From: Caulobacteraceae bacterium PMMR1
GTDB taxonomy: Bacteria > Pseudomonadota > Alphaproteobacteria > Caulobacterales > Caulobacteraceae
Assembly (NCBI GenBank): GCA_000733915.1
Contig: JPOM01000001.1
Span: 2,606,001 to 2,670,000, forward strand
Length of the DNA: 64,000 nucleotides
Direction: 5' to 3'
Shown piece by piece: positions 60,886-64,000 of the stretch. The notes beneath the pieces are model-generated. The model made no database searches. It saw nothing but the letters and a program-made list of their open reading frames with translations, and was not told the origin of the DNA. The number at the start of each line of letters is the position of its first letter. Position 1 is the stretch's first letter. Both the position numbers and the translations under genes were made by a program.

Positions 60886-61928
60886 ATGCGACTGCTCATC
60901 ACCGGTAATACCGGCTTCATCGGCCCGATCATGACGCGCCTGGCGAAAAGCCAGGGCCACGAGGTGGTCGGCCTCGATGTCGGCTATTTCAGCGACTGCA
61001 TTCCCGAGGGGATGTCCGATATCCCGCCGGATCGTCAGATCTGGCGCGACATCCGCGACGTGACGGCGGGCGATCTCGACGGCATCGACGCCATCATCCA
61101 TCTCGCGGGCCTGTCCAATGACCCGATGGGAGCCCTCAACGCCCAGCTTACCTACGACATCAACCTGGACTCGACCGTGCGTCTGGGCGAGCTGGCGAAG
61201 TCTGCAGGTATACAGCGCTTCGTCTTCGCCTCTTCGTGCTCGATCTATGGCGCCGCAGGCGACTCCGACGCCGCGCTCGACGAGACCGCGCCGTTCAACC
61301 CCGTGTCAGCGTACGCGGTGTCCAAGGTTCGGTCGGAGGAGGGGCTTTCCGCCCTGGCCGACGAGCGATTCTCCCCCGTCTTCATGCGGAACGCCACGGC
61401 ATACGGCGTCAGCCCCGTACGCGCTTCGACCTCGTGGTAAACAACCTCGCTGGCTGGGCCTACACGACCGGCAACATCCGCGTGATGTCGGACGGCACGC
61501 CCTGGCGGCCGCTCGTTCACATCGAAGACATCAGCGCCGCCGCGCTCGCCGCCGCCGCCGCCCCGCGCGAACTTGTGCATAACCAAGCCTTCAACATTGG
61601 CCGCAACGATGCGAACTACCAAGTTCGCGACATCGCCGAGGCCGTCCACGCCGCCTTCCCGTCCGCAACACTGGAGATCACCGGTGAGACCGGAGGCGAC
61701 ACGCGGTCCTACAAGGTCAACTTCAGCAAGGCGCTGGAGACCCTCCCTGGCTTTGAGCCGAAGTGGACGCTGGAAAAGGGTGTCGACGAAATCGCCCGCT
61801 TCCTGCGCGAAAATGGCCTCCGCGACCGCAACTTCGACGATCGTCTGTTCATCCGTCTGAAGCAGCTTCAGCATGGCATAGATACCGGCCGCCTCGATGG
61901 CGATCTTCGCGTGGTGCGCGCGGCCTGA
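60886..61928 (+). pseudogene. Nucleotide-sugar epimerase/dehydratase, frameshifted
   Basis: Extended SDR of 347 residues in two frames. The first frame gives MRLLITGNTGFIGPIMTRL, IIHLAGLSNDPMG, SSCSIYGAAG and the Tyr-X3-Lys motif AYAVSKVRSEE, then NATAYGVSP. At a C4 run (61413-61416) one C is missing; the next frame continues RTRFDLVVNNLAGWAYTTG, PWRPLVHIEDIS and FNIGRNDANYQV to the end. All catalytic residues precede the break, but the C-terminal substrate domain is lost. Homopolymer loss leaves phase variation or assembly error possible. Confidence 0.85.
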
Positions 61929-61951
61929 TTATCGGAGGCGCGGGCGCTGAG

Positions 61952-63045
61952 GTGACGGATGCGATCACCGGGGAGCGGCTACTCGGCCGCTCCAAGCGCC
62001 GCCCGTACTACATCCGCGCCCCCCGCTACGATCGGCGCTCGGCTGGGAGCCTCACGCTTTACAGTCTGTGCCACGCGTTGAACCGGCTAGGTGAAGACGC
62101 CTTTATGGTTCTGACGACTCCGGGTTACGCTGGCTCCGGTCCAAGCCATCTGAATGCGCCCTTTCTCACCCGTGAGGTCGCCGACCTGCACTTCGAGCAG
62201 GGGCGTGTTCCGATCATCGTTTCGCCGGAGGCCATCGCTTTCGGAGACGATTCAGGTCTCCGCGTCCTCTACGCGCTCAACTATCCCGGGTTTGCCGGCG
62301 GCGCCCGCGCCGTTCCGGCCAGCGCGGACGTGGTGGTCGCCTACGCCGCCAATATCGCCAAGGCGCTTGAGCGCTGCGACGGCGTGCTCTTTCTTCCAGT
62401 GTCTGAGCCGGATTACTGGACGCCCGCGCCTGTCGAAGCGCCGCGGAACGGCGACTGCGCCTACCTCGGCAAGCGCCTGTCGCTGCACAAGACAGGCCTC
62501 CCGGACGGGCTCGAAGTGGAGCGGGTCATTACGCGCGAAACCGCTCGGCCGGAGGTGTTGCGTATCCTGAGGGTCAGCCGGGTGCTCCACGTGTTCGAGA
62601 ACACGGCGCTGGCGGCGGAGGCCCTGCTGTGCGGATGCCCGGTGGCCTGCCACTTCAACGAAACCTTCCCCAACCTCATCGCCGAGCAGGAACTCGGCCT
62701 TGACGGGGTGGTGCTAGACCCTACGGACCTCAACAGCGTTACGCAGGCCGAGGCGACGGTGGGTCGCTTTCGCGCGCGCTACCTTTCCTCCATCGCGACT
62801 GTCCCCGACCAGGTGCGCAACTTCATCGCGATGACGCAAGGGGCCGTTCCACGCTACAAGCCGAGCGCCCATTCAAGGTGCCGGAGCTACCGGGAGAGGC
62901 CGCGATCAATCGCTGGTCCCAATGGATCCTCAAGCTGAACGCCGGCTGGCATGAACAGGGGCCGGCGCAGATGATGACCTTGGCGCTTCGCAGAAGACTG
63001 CGCCGCGGCGTCAGCACGGACAAGGATCGAGGCAGGCATGGATAG
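61952..63045 (+). pseudogene. Glycosyltransferase-like protein, frameshifted near its C-terminus
   Basis: About 360 residues. The start is probably GTG 61952 after GGAGG. Recognisable parts are YYIRAPRYDRRSAGSLTLYSLCHALNRLGEDAF, CDGVLFLPVSEPDYW and a GT-B donor-site-like segment LHVFENTALAAEALLCGCPVACHFNETF. Near 62863 one base (probably a G) is missing: the upstream frame ends at 62938 in an unlikely tail, while another frame continues FKVPELPGEAAINRWSQWI to the TAG at 63043-63045. The core is intact, so the shortened product may still fold. I cannot name its sugar. Confidence 0.7.
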
Positions 63046-63082
63046 CGTCGATTGCATCGTTATAGGCGCTGGCGTCGTGGGG
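63038..63082 (+). pseudogene. FAD-dependent oxidoreductase, first 15 codons only
   Basis: ATG 63038 overlaps the glycosyltransferase end and reads MDSVDCIVIGAGVVG, the dinucleotide-binding start typical of L-2-hydroxyglutarate oxidase-like flavoproteins. After codon 15 the sequence changes abruptly to unrelated DNA. This marks the left boundary of a mobile segment. The following 63083-63276 has no gene I recognise; it contains GGTGGGATTCGAAC, which resembles the end of a tRNA gene read backwards but does not fold as one. Confidence 0.6.
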
Positions 63083-63276
63083 CGGGTGGGATTCGAACTT
63101 CTGCTGCTCAGCTCGGCACGGCTCACACCGAGCGGACCGCCCTGAAAGCCGACTTTACGGTCAGACCGTCGCATTCGGCACAACGTTTCTCTTTCCACTT
63201 CGCCGGCCAGCGGCACCTTTATTCGGGCCGCGCGAGCGCGCCTCCTGACCGTGACGAACAGGCGTAGGAGGTGAAG

Positions 63277-63506
63277 GTGAGTGATCGAAAGTTCCTGACG
63301 GCAGACGAGGTCGCCGAGCGGTATCACGGAGAGGTCAGTGTTGGCACACTGCGCAACTGGCGCTCGGCCGAGTCGGGCCAGGATTCGTCAAGATCGGCAA
63401 GGCTATCTTGTACCCTCTCGATCAGCTCGAGGCATGCGATAACAAGAACCTCGTTGCCTGTCGTGCCTCACGAGGCGTATCGATGAGAGATGATGACGGC
63501 CGATGA
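63277..63506 (+). pseudogene. AlpA/excisionase-like HTH protein, frameshifted
   Basis: Begins at GTG 63277 after a strong TAGGAGG. It reads RKFLTADEVAERYHGEVSVGTLRNWRSAESG, the winged HTH of AlpA/MerR-type excisionases. One G is missing in the G run at 63375-63377; the other frame continues GFVKIGKAILYPLDQLEA, exactly the expected second half, and ends at 63506. It is probably part of an integrated element, with no intact integrase nearby. Confidence 0.7.
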
Positions 63507-63855
63507 TGATCACGGATACGCACGGCAAACCGATCCCAATGACCGCACCTCTACCAAGCCATTCGTGCGACAAAGCCAAGCAACATCAAAATGTTAGCTG
63601 GTCATGCGGGTTGACGCACAACCACCCGAGCGAAGGCTCAGATCAACCCAGGACTCTCGTTATGGCTGGATGAGAAACGGGGGCCACGTCGGAAGCATCG
63701 TCGCTGGGGCCGACCATCTCGACCTGACTTTCGTTCCGGTTCAGCCTTATGCCGGGTTCGGCTCACACGCGAGCTTCGCTTCCAAGCCTTAGCAGCCTTT
63801 CGCTTTCGGTAGCACAGCAGCCTCAATTGAATTTGGACTGATTCAAAGGCTCTTC
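63507..63855. other. Gene-free stretch before the IS66 end
   Basis: 349 bases with no open frame that I can support and no recognised RNA or repeat. Short open frames on both strands lack ribosome-binding sites and family resemblance. It is probably debris of the mobile segment. Confidence 0.5.
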
Positions 63856-64000
63856 GTAAGCGCTGTGCCCGCCCCACCTAGCGCCGGGGCCGTGGCGGCC
63901 TGAGTCTGAGCCGATGATCCGCGGCCGGGCTTGGTGCGAGCACAATTATGACGATGTCACACCTACCGGCGAGGTGCGCCGGATCGAGGTGTTCACCGGG
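63856..64000 (+). mobile_element. IS66-family element, left end (continues past window)
   Basis: The terminal repeat GTAAGCGCTGTGCCCGCC starts at 63856; GTAAGCG is the characteristic IS66 end. The first accessory gene begins 58 bases inside. The preceding eight bases, GGCTCTTC, would be the target duplication if repeated at the right end, which lies outside the window. Confidence 0.7.
63914..64000 (+). CDS. tnpA: IS66 OrfA/TnpA accessory protein, N-terminal part
   Basis: From ATG 63914 the frame reads through DVTPTGEVRRIEVFTG to the window end, the usual N-terminus of IS66 TnpA ahead of its helix-turn-helix. Only 29 codons are visible. The assignment rests on this motif and the IS66 terminal repeat just upstream. 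Confidence 0.65.
   Translation, partial: MIRGRAWCEHNYDDVTPTGEVRRIEVFTG

Noticed and set aside
63078-63110. Minus-strand tRNA gene suggested by GGTGGGATTCGAAC
   Set aside because: The bases on the other side of the T-loop do not pair with the expected stem and no anticodon or D arm is found; at most an attachment-site remnant.

Overview
The window is high-GC and reads as an alphaproteobacterial chromosome, most likely Caulobacterales (Caulobacter/Phenylobacterium-like). This rests on fabA-fabB, a split-alpha pnt operon, a DUF1013/TrcR protein, YdcH-type small proteins, greA, an ELM1-family protein and a TIGR01459 HAD protein. The species is an inference.

Layout. 1-24,000 is mostly housekeeping: the end of fabA, fabB, the proton-translocating transhydrogenase operon (minus strand) with a MntA/HepT toxin-antitoxin pair inside it, a broken IS481-type element, an ABC ATPase, small conserved proteins, trcR, an M28 peptidase, a decayed CPA1 antiporter, greA, an ELM1 protein, an ABC ATPase with a permease-aminopeptidase fusion, DUF72, a NUDIX protein, ribF, a MaoC protein, a HAD protein and an outer-membrane barrel.

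23,479-33,652 (minus strand) looks like one surface-adhesin locus. It holds a small secreted protein, two TPR-glycosyltransferases, a large trimeric autotransporter adhesin and two DUF2827 glycosyltransferase-like proteins around another small secreted protein. The adhesin has a 48-bp head repeat and a 63-bp stalk repeat, and is interrupted by one amber codon and two single-base losses.

33,966-42,291 is an acquired island: the N-terminal half of a tyrosine recombinase, translationally coupled to a complete type I-G (old I-U) CRISPR effector operon (cas3 with a C-terminal HD domain, csx17, csb1, csb2). No adaptation genes and no CRISPR array are present. A perfect hairpin and an IS5/IS427-type element follow.

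43,233-46,042 is a junk-and-insertion patch: a small lipoprotein, an AT-richer exported aspartic-protease/PDZ gene, an M16 peptidase fragment, an IS481-family remnant and an AGE-epimerase fragment.

46,189-63,045 is a surface-polysaccharide (O-antigen/capsule-like) cluster: a DegT aminotransferase (with an in-frame TGA), an alpha/beta-hydrolase, an epimerase, glucose-1-phosphate cytidylyltransferase, a NeuB-like synthase, a ThDP enzyme, a HAD phosphatase, a giant sulfotransferase-coiled-coil-GT2 protein, the ABC exporter Wzm/Wzt, RfbH, a second epimerase (frameshifted) and a glycosyltransferase (frameshifted near its end). RfbF, RfbH and the ThDP enzyme suggest a CDP-3,6-dideoxy or branched sugar. 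The permease is split exactly by a second copy of the IS5-type element, so export by this ABC system should be lost in this genome as sequenced.

63,038-64,000 is a mobile-element boundary: a flavoprotein gene cut after 15 codons, a frameshifted AlpA/excisionase-like gene and the left end of an IS66 element.

A recurring theme is single-base loss in short G or C runs of otherwise well-conserved genes. It may reflect real decay, phase variation or assembly indels, and it decides whether several genes here are functional.
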